Source of the DNA: Falsiroseomonas sp051859025
Lineage (GTDB): Bacteria; Pseudomonadota; Alphaproteobacteria; Acetobacterales; Acetobacteraceae
DNA length: 64,000 nucleotides
NCBI RefSeq assembly: GCF_051859025.1
Contig: NZ_JBHYGL010000015.1
Coordinates: 1-64,000 of the forward strand
Direction of reading: 5' to 3'
The notes below the pieces were generated by a model. That model saw only the letters and a program-made list of their open reading frames with translations. It did no database searches and was not told the origin of the DNA. The translations under genes and the position numbers were made by a program. Numbering within the stretch: the stretch's first letter is position 1; each line of letters begins with the position of its first letter. Positions 43,409 through 52,551 of the stretch are shown piece by piece.

Positions 43409-45001
43409 TCAGCGGGCGGGGCGTGCGTGCACCGCCACAACCTGCTCATCCATCCGCGGCGTGTAGGTGATGGTCCTGCGCGTGCCGATCACCGTCATCT
43501 GCACATAGAGCGGGATCTGCACATGCATCGCCTGCACGTCGTGCATCATCTCCCGCAGCGCGGCCTCCCGCCCGCCATCCATGCGTACCATCACCTCCCT
43601 GATGCGCGCATCCAGCGCCGGGTCGCTGAAGCCCGCGCGGTTGGCACCACCCAGAAGCCCCGTCGGCTCCCGCGTGTGGAAGGAAGTGGACAGCACGTAG
43701 GACGCATCGCCGGAGGAGAAGGAACGGCCCACGAAATGCACCGGCAACGTCACGCGCGCCGGGCGGATGCGCGGGAAGAACACCGTGCTGGGCGTCACGT
43801 CCACAGTCATCCTGAGGCCCGCACGGGACAGCATCTGCCCCACCGCCTGGCAGATGCGCGCGTCGTTGACGTAGCGGTCGTTGCTGCAGGCGATGGTCAG
43901 GCCGAAGCCCTCGGGATAGCCCGCCTCCGCCAGCAGCCGCCGCGCCGCCGCGGCATCGCCGGCCGGCAGCCGCGCCGCGGGATCGTAGCCGCCGAAGCCT
44001 TCCGGCGTCAGCTGGCCGGACGCCACGGCCTGGCCTTCCATCACGCGGTCCACCAGCGCCGCGCGATCGATGGCGAGCGACAACGCCTGGCGCACCCGCA
44101 CATCCGACAGCGGGTTCACCGGCAGCGGCTGCCCTGCCGCATCCACCACCAGCGGCAAGGGGTCCCGCGCCACATTCAGCGAGAGGTACATGATCCGGTC
44201 GGTCGGGCGCGCCGCGATGTTCACGCGCCCCTCCCGCCGCAGCCGGGCGACATCGCCCAGCGGCACATCCTCGATCAGGTCGAAATCGCCGGCCAGCAGG
44301 CCCGCGAGCCGCGCCGCGTCATTCGCCACGACCCGGACGTTCACCTGGCTCCAGGCCGGCTGGGTGCCGTGATAGCCGGAAAAGCGTTCCAGCTGCATGC
44401 CGGAAGGCGTGACGCCGCCGCCCACCACGCGATAGGGCCCGGTGCCGATCGCCGCGCGCCCCGCGTTGAAATCCTGCGTGCTGGCCTGCGCGGCCGCGCG
44501 GGCGGAGACGATGAAGACATTCGTCATCTGCCCCGGGATCACCGGGTTGGGTTCGCTGGTGTGCAGCCGCACCGTCAGCGGGTCCACCACCTCCACCCGG
44601 CTGATCGTGCGCAGATTGATCGTATAGGGCCCGATATTGCCCGGCACAGCAGGGATGCGCGCGATGGAGAAGGCGATGTCATCCGCCGTGAAGGGCGTGC
44701 CGTCGTGGAACGTGACGCCCGCGCGCAGCTTCAATTCCCAGATCTGCGGCTCCACCGCCCGCCAGCTTTCGACCGCGCCCGGCACCTGGCGGCTGTTCTC
44801 GTCGCGGCTGATCACCGTGTCGTAGATGTGGCGCGCGGCGGCCATGTTGGGGCCGTTGAAGAAGAAATGCGGATCGATCCCGAAGGTCGATTGCACCGCC
44901 ATCGTCAGCGTCTGCGCCGCGGCGGGCAACGGTGTCGCCAGCGCCCCAATCAACGCCCCAGTCAACGCCATTTGGCGCAGGGTGGTCGGCAGCTTCAGCA
45001 T
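43409..45001 (-). CDS. ABC transporter substrate-binding protein, peptide/nickel family, second copy
   Basis: A 530-residue family-5 solute-binding protein with a signal peptide ending near PAAAQ (residue 30). It has ESWRAVEPQIWELKLRAGVTFHDG near residue 80 in the family pattern. Unlike the copy at 12921 it has no permease or ATPase beside it, so it may share the other transporter or use one outside the window. GGAGG lies 6 bases before the ATG. It is followed by the D-amino-acid-dehydrogenase-like gene. Confidence 0.85.
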   Translation of the reverse strand: MLKLPTTLRQMALTGALIGALATPLPAAAQTLTMAVQSTFGIDPHFFFNGPNMAAARHIYDTVISRDENSRQVPGAVESWRAVEPQIWELKLRAGVTFHDGTPFTADDIAFSIARIPAVPGNIGPYTINLRTISRVEVVDPLTVRLHTSEPNPVIPGQMTNVFIVSARAAAQASTQDFNAGRAAIGTGPYRVVGGGVTPSGMQLERFSGYHGTQPAWSQVNVRVVANDAARLAGLLAGDFDLIEDVPLGDVARLRREGRVNIAARPTDRIMYLSLNVARDPLPLVVDAAGQPLPVNPLSDVRVRQALSLAIDRAALVDRVMEGQAVASGQLTPEGFGGYDPAARLPAGDAAAARRLLAEAGYPEGFGLTIACSNDRYVNDARICQAVGQMLSRAGLRMTVDVTPSTVFFPRIRPARVTLPVHFVGRSFSSGDASYVLSTSFHTREPTGLLGGANRAGFSDPALDARIREVMVRMDGGREAALREMMHDVQAMHVQIPLYVQMTVIGTRRTITYTPRMDEQVVAVHARPAR

Positions 45002-45063
45002 GTCACGCCTCCGGTGATCGCACCGTGGCGAAGCTTCGGGGCTGCCGCCGGCAGCGTCAACAG

Positions 45064-45525
45064 CTAGCCTGGGCGCTCCCCTTGGCGCCTCAGGCTCCGC
45101 GTGAAACGGGCACCGCCCTCCACGAAGCCGGTCGCGGCGCAGAAGCCGCGCATCGCCTCCCCATCCTCGGCCAGCGCCATCTCCAGCGCCCCGCAGCCGG
45201 CGCTGCGCGCGGCCTGCGCGGCGGCTTTCACCAGCAGCCGCCCGATGCCCCGCCGCCGGCTGTCCTGCCCCACCAGCAGCAGCGTCACCTGCGCCACCGG
45301 CCGATCCTCCAGCAGCGACGGATACCAATGCAGCGCGATGACGCCGCTCGGCGGCCCCCATTCCTGCGCGATCAGCACCGTGCCGGCGCCCTGGCGCAGC
45401 GCCTCCACCCTGGTGGCGATGACGCGGCCCGCAGCCTGCTCCCCGGCCTCCGCCAGCAATTCGGCCAGCCCCGGCGCATCGGCCGCCGTCGCGGCCCGGA
45501 TTTCGAGGCCATACCGGGATGTCAC
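45064..45525 (-). CDS. GNAT-family acetyltransferase
   Basis: A 153-residue GNAT-fold protein. The acetyl-CoA loop is QDSRRRGIGRLLV near residues 88-100, after strand VTLLLV, and the C-terminal strand region ATGFVEGGARFTR follows. The acceptor substrate is not predictable. It stands alone between a catabolic operon and a DUF2141 gene. Confidence 0.8.
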   Translation of the reverse strand: MTSRYGLEIRAATAADAPGLAELLAEAGEQAAGRVIATRVEALRQGAGTVLIAQEWGPPSGVIALHWYPSLLEDRPVAQVTLLLVGQDSRRRGIGRLLVKAAAQAARSAGCGALEMALAEDGEAMRGFCAATGFVEGGARFTRSLRRQGERPG

Positions 45526-45641
45526 GCGGCCTTGTCCCCTGCCGTCACGCCGAACGCCGCGCGGGGCGCCCCTTTCACATTGACGCTGGCCGCGCCCCCA
45601 TGCGACGGGCGCATCACGATCACCGCAAAGGCCCTCCCCCG

Positions 45642-46067
45642 ATGCACCGCCCGCTACTGCTGGCCTGCCTGTTCCTCGCCAATGCCCCGGCCCTGGCGGC
45701 TGACCTCGTGGTGAACGTCACCAACATCCGCTCCGCGGGCGGCACCATCGGCTGCGCGCTGCACAGCGCCGACCGCGGCGGCTTCCCTGGCGATGCCGCC
45801 GGCGCCGTCCTGCGCAGCCGGCCCGCCAATCCCGCCGGCGTCACCTGCCGCTTCGATGGCATCGCGCCCGGCACCTATGCCGTCGCCGTCACCCATGACG
45901 AGAACGGCAATGGCCGCCTCGACAGCAATTTCTTCGGCATCCCGACGGAGGATTGGGGCGTCTCCAACAACATCCGCCCCGGCCGTCGGGCGCCCCGCTT
46001 CGAGGAGGCCGCCCTGCAGGTCGCCGACGGCCCCGCCCGGATCATCGAGGTGCGGCTGGGCCGCTGA
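45642..46067 (+). CDS. DUF2141 exported protein
   Basis: A 141-residue protein. The signal peptide ends near ALAA (residue ~19). The mature part starts DLVVNVTNIRSAGGTIGCALHS and contains the DUF2141 marks: GTYAVAVTHDENGNGRLDSNFFGIPTE (read in parts) and a final strand. It is a small beta-rich periplasmic or outer-surface protein of unknown role. It converges with gyrB, 8 bases between stops. Confidence 0.8.
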   Translation: MHRPLLLACLFLANAPALAADLVVNVTNIRSAGGTIGCALHSADRGGFPGDAAGAVLRSRPANPAGVTCRFDGIAPGTYAVAVTHDENGNGRLDSNFFGIPTEDWGVSNNIRPGRRAPRFEEAALQVADGPARIIEVRLGR

Positions 46068-46075
46068 GGCGGCCC

Positions 46076-48565
46076 TCACACGTCGAGGTTTGCCACCTTC
46101 AGCGCGTTCCCCACGATGAACTCGCGTCGCGGCTCCACCACATCGCCCATCAGGGTGGAGAAGACCTGCTCCGCATCCTCCACATCCTCCACCCGCACCC
46201 GCAGCAGCGTGCGCACGGTGGGGTCGAGCGTGGTCTTCCAGAGCTGGTCGGGGTTCATCTCCCCCAGCCCCTTGAAGCGCTGGATGGTCAGGCCGCGGCG
46301 GCCTTGAGCAAAGATGCGCTCGAAGGCCAGCAGCGGGCCGTGTTGCGTGGTCTCCGGCCCCTCGAAGGACACCATCGCGGGCCCGGCGGCGTAGTCGCGG
46401 GCGAAGGCCTCCCGCCGCTCATCCAGCCAGCGCGCCTCCGCGCTCCGCAGCGCCGCGGGGTCCAGCAGGTGGCGTTCGGTCACGCCGCGCACCACGCGGA
46501 ACAGCGCGAGCCCCGCGCCATCCGCCGTCGCCTTCCAGCCCCGCTCGCTTTCCGGCGACAGCGCATCCAGCCGCTGCGCCAGCAGCGCCGCGCCGGCCAG
46601 CGCGCGATCGGTGTCGAGCGTCAGCGCCCCCGCCACCGCCGCCTGTTCGATGATGCCGGCCGGCACCTGCGTGGCCAGGCGCCGGATGCGCGCGGCCACC
46701 TGGCGCAGCCGCTCCACCTCCTCCGCCAGTTCCGCGCCGCGCAGTTCCCGCCCATCGGCAAAGCGGACCCTGGCGCCGTTCAGCGCCTTCTCGATGAGAA
46801 AATCCTCGAGAGCCCGGTCATCCTTCAGGTAGCGCTCGTCATTGCCACGCTTGGCGCGATAGAGCGGCGGCTGCGCGATATACAGATGCCCGCGCTCGAT
46901 CAGCGACGGCATCTGCCGGAAGAAGAAGGTCAGCAGCAGCGTGCGGATATGGCTGCCGTCCACGTCGGCATCCGTCATGATGACGATGCGGTGGTAGCGC
47001 AGCTTGTCGGCGCTGAAGCCGCCCTTGTCCTCCGGCCCCGGCCCGATCCCGGTGCCGAGCGCCGTGATCAGCGTGCCGATTTCCGCGCTGGACAGCATCT
47101 TGTCCATCCGCGCGCGCTCGACATTCAGGATCTTGCCCTTCAGCGGCAGGATCGCCTGGAAGCGTCGGTCGCGCCCCTGCTTGGCGGAGCCACCCGCGCT
47201 GTCACCCTCGACGATGAAGATTTCCGACTTCGCCGGGTCCTTCTCCTGGCAATCCGCCAGCTTGCCCGGCAGGGTCGAGATATCGAGCGCGTTCTTCCGC
47301 CCCACCTTGTCCCGCGCCAGCTGCGCCGCCTTCCGCGCGGCGGCGGAGAGCACCACCTGCTCGATGACGAGCTTGGCTTCCTTCGGATGCGTCTCGAACC
47401 AGTGGGACAGCGCGTCGGCGACGGCCATGTGCACCACCGGCTGCACCTCGGACGACACCAGCTTGTCCTTGGTCTGGGAGCTGAACTTGGGGTCCGGCAC
47501 CTTCACGGAGATGACCGCGGTCAGGCCCTCCCGCATGTCGTCGCCGATCAGCTCCACCTTCTCCTTCTTCGCCAAATCCTCGGCGTATTTCATCACCACG
47601 CGCGTCAGCGCCTGGCGGAAGCCCGCCTGGTGTGCGCCGCCATCCCGCTGCGGGATGTTGTTCGTATAGCAAAGCGCCATTTCGTGCGGCGACGTGTTCC
47701 ACCACATCGCGAGCTCGACGCGGATGCCCTCCGTCGCCTTGCTGACCAGGCTGACCGGCGGCTTGAAGATCGGCTCCTTGCTGCGATCCAGCCATTCGAC
47801 GAAGGCGACGAGGCCGCCCTTGAACTCGAAGGCCACTTCCTGCGCCGGCACGTGCCGGTCGTCCTTCAGGCTGATCTTGAGGCCCGAATTCAGGAAGGCC
47901 AGTTCCCGCAGGCGCCGTTCCAGGATGGCGAATTCGAATTCGACCTTGGTGAAGGTGCCCGAGGACGGCTTGAACGTCACCTCCGTGCCATGCTGGTGGT
48001 CGGACGGGCCGATGATCTTCAGCGGCACCACCGTGTCGCCATGCTCGAAGCGGATGAAGTGTTCCCGCCCGTCGCGCCAGATGCGGACTTCCATCCACTC
48101 CGACAGGGCGTTCACCACCGCCGCGCCCACGCCGTGCAGGCCGCCGGAGACCTTGTAGCTGTTCTGGTTGAACTTGCCGCCGGCATGCAGCCTGGTCAGC
48201 ACCACCTCGGCGGCGGAGACGCCTTCCTCATGGTGGATGTCCACCGGAATGCCGCGGCCGTCATCCGTGACGGTAACGCTGCCATCGCCGTTCAGCACGA
48301 CATGGCAGGTGGTCGCGAAGCCCGCCTGGGCCTCGTCCACCGCATTGTCGATGATCTCGAAGGCCATGTGGTGCAGGCCGGAGCCGTCATCGGTATCGCC
48401 GATATACATGCCCGGCCGCTTGCGGACGGCTTCCAGCCCCCGCAGCACGGTGATGGAGGCGCTGTCATAGGCATCCGCCCCCGGATTGACCCCTTGGTCG
48501 CCCGGGTTCGGGTCCCCCGGCTTCGGGCTGTTCGGGTCGTTGGCGCGCGCATCGGCGTCGGACAT
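46076..48565 (-). CDS. gyrB: DNA gyrase subunit B
   Basis: An 829-residue GyrB. A ~30-residue Pro/Gly/Asp-rich N-terminal extension precedes the ATPase domain (ITVLRGLEAVRKRPGMYIG). The GHKL region has DDGRGIPV and GGLHGVGAAVVNAL. The Toprim domain has EGDSAGG, PLKGKILNVE and DADVDGSHI. An insertion in the tail domain follows, then the conserved QRFKGLGEMNPDQLW end. It supercoils DNA with GyrA. The ATG after AGGAG is used. It lies downstream of recF, the usual neighbour. Confidence 0.95.
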   Translation of the reverse strand: MSDADARANDPNSPKPGDPNPGDQGVNPGADAYDSASITVLRGLEAVRKRPGMYIGDTDDGSGLHHMAFEIIDNAVDEAQAGFATTCHVVLNGDGSVTVTDDGRGIPVDIHHEEGVSAAEVVLTRLHAGGKFNQNSYKVSGGLHGVGAAVVNALSEWMEVRIWRDGREHFIRFEHGDTVVPLKIIGPSDHQHGTEVTFKPSSGTFTKVEFEFAILERRLRELAFLNSGLKISLKDDRHVPAQEVAFEFKGGLVAFVEWLDRSKEPIFKPPVSLVSKATEGIRVELAMWWNTSPHEMALCYTNNIPQRDGGAHQAGFRQALTRVVMKYAEDLAKKEKVELIGDDMREGLTAVISVKVPDPKFSSQTKDKLVSSEVQPVVHMAVADALSHWFETHPKEAKLVIEQVVLSAAARKAAQLARDKVGRKNALDISTLPGKLADCQEKDPAKSEIFIVEGDSAGGSAKQGRDRRFQAILPLKGKILNVERARMDKMLSSAEIGTLITALGTGIGPGPEDKGGFSADKLRYHRIVIMTDADVDGSHIRTLLLTFFFRQMPSLIERGHLYIAQPPLYRAKRGNDERYLKDDRALEDFLIEKALNGARVRFADGRELRGAELAEEVERLRQVAARIRRLATQVPAGIIEQAAVAGALTLDTDRALAGAALLAQRLDALSPESERGWKATADGAGLALFRVVRGVTERHLLDPAALRSAEARWLDERREAFARDYAAGPAMVSFEGPETTQHGPLLAFERIFAQGRRGLTIQRFKGLGEMNPDQLWKTTLDPTVRTLLRVRVEDVEDAEQVFSTLMGDVVEPRREFIVGNALKVANLDV

Positions 48566-48654
48566 GCCGGCGGAGGCTCCTGGAAATCGGCTTGGAATCC
48601 CGGCCAGTATAGGCTTTCCGGCAGGATTCGGCACGGGGTGATTCGAATTCGCAA

Positions 48655-49812
48655 TCAGACGGCGGCCAGGCCCTCGGGCGTCGCCCGGAACGTCTCGGCG
48701 ATGCCCTGGAGCGGAGCGAAAATATCCGGCTCCGTGCCGGTCAGGAAGACCTGGGCCGGCAGGCCGGCCAGGGCCGCATAAAGCGCTTCCCGCCGCCCCT
48801 GGTCCAGATGGGCCGCGACCTCGTCCAGCAGCAGCAGGGGCGCGAAGCCCCGCGCGGCGCCGATCAGCGCGGCATGGGCCAGCACGGTCGAGACCAGCAG
48901 CGCCTTCTGTTCCCCGGTCGAGCACAGCTCCGCCGGCTGGCCCTTGGGCAGGTGCACAAGGGTCATGTCCGTCCGGTGCGCGCCCATCTGCGCGCCCCCC
49001 GCCGCGGCATCCCGCCCCCGCCCGGCGGCCAGGTCGGCCCGCAGCCTCTCCTCCACCGCCAGGGCCGGCGCTTCCGCCAGCGCCGCGGCGATCGGGCAGG
49101 CCAGGTCGATCCGCGCGGCCGGGAAGGCGCCCGTGGCGGTGCCGGCCGCCAACAGCGCGTTCAGCCGGATGGCCAGCGCCCGGCGCGCCGCCACCGCCGC
49201 CACCGCGTGGCGGGCCATCGCATCCTCCAGCGCCGCCAGCCAGGCGGCATCCCGCCGCCCTTCCGCCAGCAGCCGGTTCCGCCCGCTCATCGCCGTGTCA
49301 TGGGCGGCCACTTCCCGCGCATGGCCGGGCTCCAGCGCCCAGACGAGGCGGTCCAGGAAGCGCCGCCGCCCGCTGGCCCCGTCCTGGAACAGCCGGTCCA
49401 TCTGCGGCGTCAGCCAGACGGCCCCGGCCCGCCGGGCGAGTTCCGCCTGGCTCTTCGCGGGCTCCCCATCCAGCGTGTATTTGCGCCGCGCCGCATCGCC
49501 GGCCTCGGCCGTGGTGCCGGTGCCGATCTCGGCCGGGCCGTCCGGCCCGTCGAAGGCGCCCCAGGCCACCCAGGGCCGCGCCGCCCCGCCGCCCGGCGGC
49601 CGCCGGCCGATCTCCCCGGCCCGCGCGCCCCGCAGCCCGCGCCCAGGACCGAGCAGGCTGATCGCCTCCAGCAGGTTGGTCTTGCCCACGCCATTCGGCC
49701 CGGCGATGGCGACGATCCGGCCGGCGAAGCGGGCCTCGAAGGCCGGATAGGACCGGAAATCGGTCAGCCGCAGCCGCAGCAGGCGAAGCGGCGGCGCCTC
49801 GGGCACGGGCAT
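48655..49812 (-). CDS. recF: DNA replication and repair protein RecF
   Basis: A 385-residue RecF. Walker A GPNGVGKTN is at residues 38-46, and LRLTDFRSYPAFEARF is the typical N-terminus. The signature-like STGEQKALL and Walker B LLLLDEVAAHLD follow. It helps load RecA at gaps in single-stranded DNA. It precedes gyrB with an 89-base gap. The usual dnaN and dnaA are not upstream; a histidine kinase gene is there instead. Confidence 0.9.
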   Translation of the reverse strand: MPVPEAPPLRLLRLRLTDFRSYPAFEARFAGRIVAIAGPNGVGKTNLLEAISLLGPGRGLRGARAGEIGRRPPGGGAARPWVAWGAFDGPDGPAEIGTGTTAEAGDAARRKYTLDGEPAKSQAELARRAGAVWLTPQMDRLFQDGASGRRRFLDRLVWALEPGHAREVAAHDTAMSGRNRLLAEGRRDAAWLAALEDAMARHAVAAVAARRALAIRLNALLAAGTATGAFPAARIDLACPIAAALAEAPALAVEERLRADLAAGRGRDAAAGGAQMGAHRTDMTLVHLPKGQPAELCSTGEQKALLVSTVLAHAALIGAARGFAPLLLLDEVAAHLDQGRREALYAALAGLPAQVFLTGTEPDIFAPLQGIAETFRATPEGLAAV

Positions 49813-49942
49813 CTCATGCAGGGGAAGACCCGCCGGGGCGCCTTCTGGCAGGGGGCCGGCTGACGGGTCAGGAAGGGCGGCCAGGGACCTGTTCCGGTGA
49901 AGGGGCGCGACCGCCGGGATTAGGGCGAACGAAGCCGGAACG

Positions 49943-52141
49943 TCAAGATACGTCCCCCGACGGCGGCGCGCCCCCCACCCCGCCCTCCACCCCGTTGGCC
50001 GTCGCCGCCAGCGGGATCGCGATGTCGCATTCCAGCCCGGATGGCGCCCAGCGCTTCTCCATCCTGCCCCCCAGCTGGAAGCGGATGGTCTGTTCGATCA
50101 CGCGGGACCCGAAGCCCTTGCGCGCGGGCTCCACCGGCACCGCCGGCCCGCCGCTCTCCCGCCAGGCCAGGTACAGCCAGGCCGAGTCCAGGCACCAGGT
50201 GATCTGCAATCGCCCCGCCGGGCTGGAAAGCGCGCCATACTTCACCGCATTGGTCGCCAACTCATGCACCGCCATGGCCAGCGCCTGCACGGCGCGGACC
50301 GGCAGGGATACCGGCGGGCCGGACAGGGCAACCACCGGCTCCCCCGTGCCCTCGGTTGCCGCGGCCTGGAAGGCGCGCAACTCCGCCTCCAGCAGCGCAC
50401 GCAGGTCGCCTTCCCGCCACTGGCTTTCCGCCAGCATGCTCTGCGCCCGCGCCAGCGCGGCGACGCGCCCTTCCACGGCGCGGACATAGCTGGCGTAGTC
50501 CGGCGCCTTGGTCAGCCGCAGCGCCGCCTGCACCACGGCCAGCGTGTTCTTGGCGCGGTGCGTCACCTCGAAGGCCAGCAGCGCCGTGCGTTCCTCCGCC
50601 TGGCGCCGCTGCGTGACATCCATCGCCACGCCGGACAGCCGGCCCGGCAAGGCGAGGCCGAAGGGGGATGCGGGGCCATAGCCGGCGGACGCCTCCCCCC
50701 GCAGCATCACCCAGCGCTGCCCGCCATCCGGCAGCAGCACCCGGTATTCCGCCGCCAGCCGCCCGCCATCCCGCGCCAGGCGCCGCAATTCGGCCTGCGC
50801 GGCCGCCCGGTCATCCGGGTGCAGGCTGGCCACCAGCGCGGCCTCATCCAGCACCGCATCGGGCGCCAGGCCGAACAGCCCCCGCAGCCCGCCGGCATCG
50901 GCTACCGTGCCATCCGCCGCCATGTCGAAGGCGCGGATGCCCGCCGCATCCTGCGCCCGCTTCAGATTGCCCTCGCTGGCCCGCAGCGCGCCGGCCAGTG
51001 CGGCATTCGCCTCCTCCAGCGCCCGGTTCGCCGCCCCCAGCGCCTGGTTCGTGGCCTCCAGCCGGGTCTGCTGCTGCCGTTCCCGCAGGCTCAGCAGCAG
51101 CAGGGCGAGGGTGGCGGGCACGCCGAACAGCATGTGGTTGGCCATGGTGGTGCGCCATTCCGCCGCCACCGCGGCCAGCGGCCGGCTGGCCACCGCCAGC
51201 ACCGGGAAGCCGTCCAGCTTCTGCGCCGCCAGGATCATCCCGCCCTCATGACGCATCGCCCGGCCGGTGGGCGCGGCCTCCGCGACCAGGGCGGAGGGTG
51301 CCGGGATGCCTTGCGGGCTGGCGATGGCGGTGCTGGCCAGCGCCTGGCCGTCATCCCGGATCAGGGCGAGGGCATCGTCGTCCTGCCGCAGCAGCCGCCG
51401 CATCGCCGGCTGCAGCCGGTGCGGATAGACGGAGAGGTTGACCGCCCCGTCGAAGGCATCCGGCGCCAGGCCATTCGCCGTGAAGCCGCGGCGGCGACTG
51501 ACCGCGAAGAAGGGCACGCCATCGAAGCGGGAGACATAGACCTGGCTGATATGGAATCGCGGCGGGGTATCCGCGCGCAGCGCCAGGAAGAAGTCGCGGT
51601 CCGCCGCCGTCGGCCGGTCCCGCGGCACCGGGAACAGGTTCGCCGCCAGCAGTGCCGTCCCCGTGCGGTCGATCACATAGGCCGCTTCCGCTTCCGCTTC
51701 CGGCACGTCCGGGATCAGCGCCGCCAATTGCCGGTGCAGCGCTTCCTCCCGCGCCGTGATCTCGGCATCCGACAGGCCGCGGGTCAGGTCATTCACCCGC
51801 CCGGCGCTGACGACATAGCCCGCCAGCACGCGGGTGCCGAATTCGGCGCCGGTATCGGCGGTCTGCCGCAGCGCCGCCTCGGCCTCCGCCAGCGTGTTCC
51901 ACCAGGCGATCGTCCCGCCGCCCAGCAGCAGCGCCAGCGGCAGCAGCACCGCCGCGGCGGGCAGCGCCCATGATGATGCCGCGCCGCCGCGCCGCCGGCC
52001 GGCCGGCCGAAGCGCCTGCCGATCCGGCCCGGCCGCCACCGCCATCCCGGCCCCGGCGCCTTCCAACCGCCACCCTTTCCTGCCACCTGAAATGGGCCGC
52101 GAAGCCTCACCTGTCCGCGCGGGGCGCGCAATCACGGCCAT
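49943..52141 (-). CDS. HWE-family sensor histidine kinase
   Basis: A 732-residue membrane kinase. The first helix is near 59-81, then a ~250-residue periplasmic sensor of the Cache type, a second helix near 338-352, a coiled coil, a PAS_3-like domain (about 395-510), and an HWE catalytic core. The H-box holds His528 (EVTHRAKNT), the N-box is HELATNAVKYG, and the G-box is GFGSRVIEQT. The signal is unknown and no response regulator is adjacent. A shorter start at residue 33 is possible; the first ATG is kept. Confidence 0.85.
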   Translation of the reverse strand: MAVIARPARTGEASRPISGGRKGWRLEGAGAGMAVAAGPDRQALRPAGRRRGGAASSWALPAAAVLLPLALLLGGGTIAWWNTLAEAEAALRQTADTGAEFGTRVLAGYVVSAGRVNDLTRGLSDAEITAREEALHRQLAALIPDVPEAEAEAAYVIDRTGTALLAANLFPVPRDRPTAADRDFFLALRADTPPRFHISQVYVSRFDGVPFFAVSRRRGFTANGLAPDAFDGAVNLSVYPHRLQPAMRRLLRQDDDALALIRDDGQALASTAIASPQGIPAPSALVAEAAPTGRAMRHEGGMILAAQKLDGFPVLAVASRPLAAVAAEWRTTMANHMLFGVPATLALLLLSLRERQQQTRLEATNQALGAANRALEEANAALAGALRASEGNLKRAQDAAGIRAFDMAADGTVADAGGLRGLFGLAPDAVLDEAALVASLHPDDRAAAQAELRRLARDGGRLAAEYRVLLPDGGQRWVMLRGEASAGYGPASPFGLALPGRLSGVAMDVTQRRQAEERTALLAFEVTHRAKNTLAVVQAALRLTKAPDYASYVRAVEGRVAALARAQSMLAESQWREGDLRALLEAELRAFQAAATEGTGEPVVALSGPPVSLPVRAVQALAMAVHELATNAVKYGALSSPAGRLQITWCLDSAWLYLAWRESGGPAVPVEPARKGFGSRVIEQTIRFQLGGRMEKRWAPSGLECDIAIPLAATANGVEGGVGGAPPSGDVS

Positions 52142-52219
52142 GGCGGCGCCCCGTCACGTGACGGTGACAGGGAACGGCATCAGGTTAAAGTCCATATCGC
52201 AGCGGGGATGACGGGGCCG

Positions 52220-52465
52220 TCACCCCCCAGGCGTGTCCCGGCGGCGCTTCACGATCATCAGCGCCTCCCTCAGCACTTCCTGCGTGAAGCCGTGCTGGCC
52301 ATAGACCGCCTGCGCCTGCTCGATCGACATCGCGACCGCCCCGCGCAGCATGAGACCGTCCTTGACGGGCTCGACCTCGACATGAGAACATGGTCCTAAC
52401 ATCGCCCGCAGATCCCGCCGCAGCGTGATCTGGTTCTGCGGCGATATCTTCAGAAGGACCCTCAT
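52220..52465 (-). CDS. orphan AbrB/SpoVT-like small protein
   Basis: An 81-residue protein. The N-terminal half (VLLKISPQNQITLRRDLRAMLG) has the swapped-hairpin AbrB pattern common in antitoxins; the C-terminal half is helical and basic. AbrB-type antitoxins bind DNA and a toxin, but no toxin gene follows. It may be a stand-alone regulator. It has the best sigma70-like promoter in the region, in an AT-rich patch just upstream. Confidence 0.65.
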   Translation of the reverse strand: MRVLLKISPQNQITLRRDLRAMLGPCSHVEVEPVKDGLMLRGAVAMSIEQAQAVYGQHGFTQEVLREALMIVKRRRDTPGG

Positions 52466-52523
52466 GACCCGAGCCTCCGATCCAGCAAACCCGCCGCGGA
52501 ATGCGGCTAAAGGTGCTAAACCG

Positions 52524-52551
52524 GCATAAAGGATAGTATTCCTAAAATCAA
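52524..52551 (-). promoter_or_regulatory. sigma70-like promoter for the AbrB-like gene
   Basis: On the minus strand, TTGATT (52546-52551) and TTATGC (52524-52529) are separated by 16 bases in an AT-rich patch unlike the surroundings. The -35 overlaps the end of the TetR gene. GCTAAA occurs three times nearby (52506, 52515, 52552), perhaps as protein-binding repeats. Confidence 0.4.

Noticed and set aside
42020..45067. A 1015-codon open frame on the plus strand
   Set aside because: It lies opposite the flavoprotein and peptide-binding-protein genes and translates to Arg/His-rich sequence without known patterns.
45953..48781. A 942-codon open frame on the plus strand opposite gyrB
   Set aside because: Its frame has no stops only because of GC-rich codon bias. 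The product is a low-complexity Arg/His/Gln-rich sequence with no domain, while gyrB on the other strand is unmistakable.
52220..52465. A toxin-antitoxin pair
   Set aside because: The AbrB-like half is visible, but no toxin-like gene lies within the gaps on either side.
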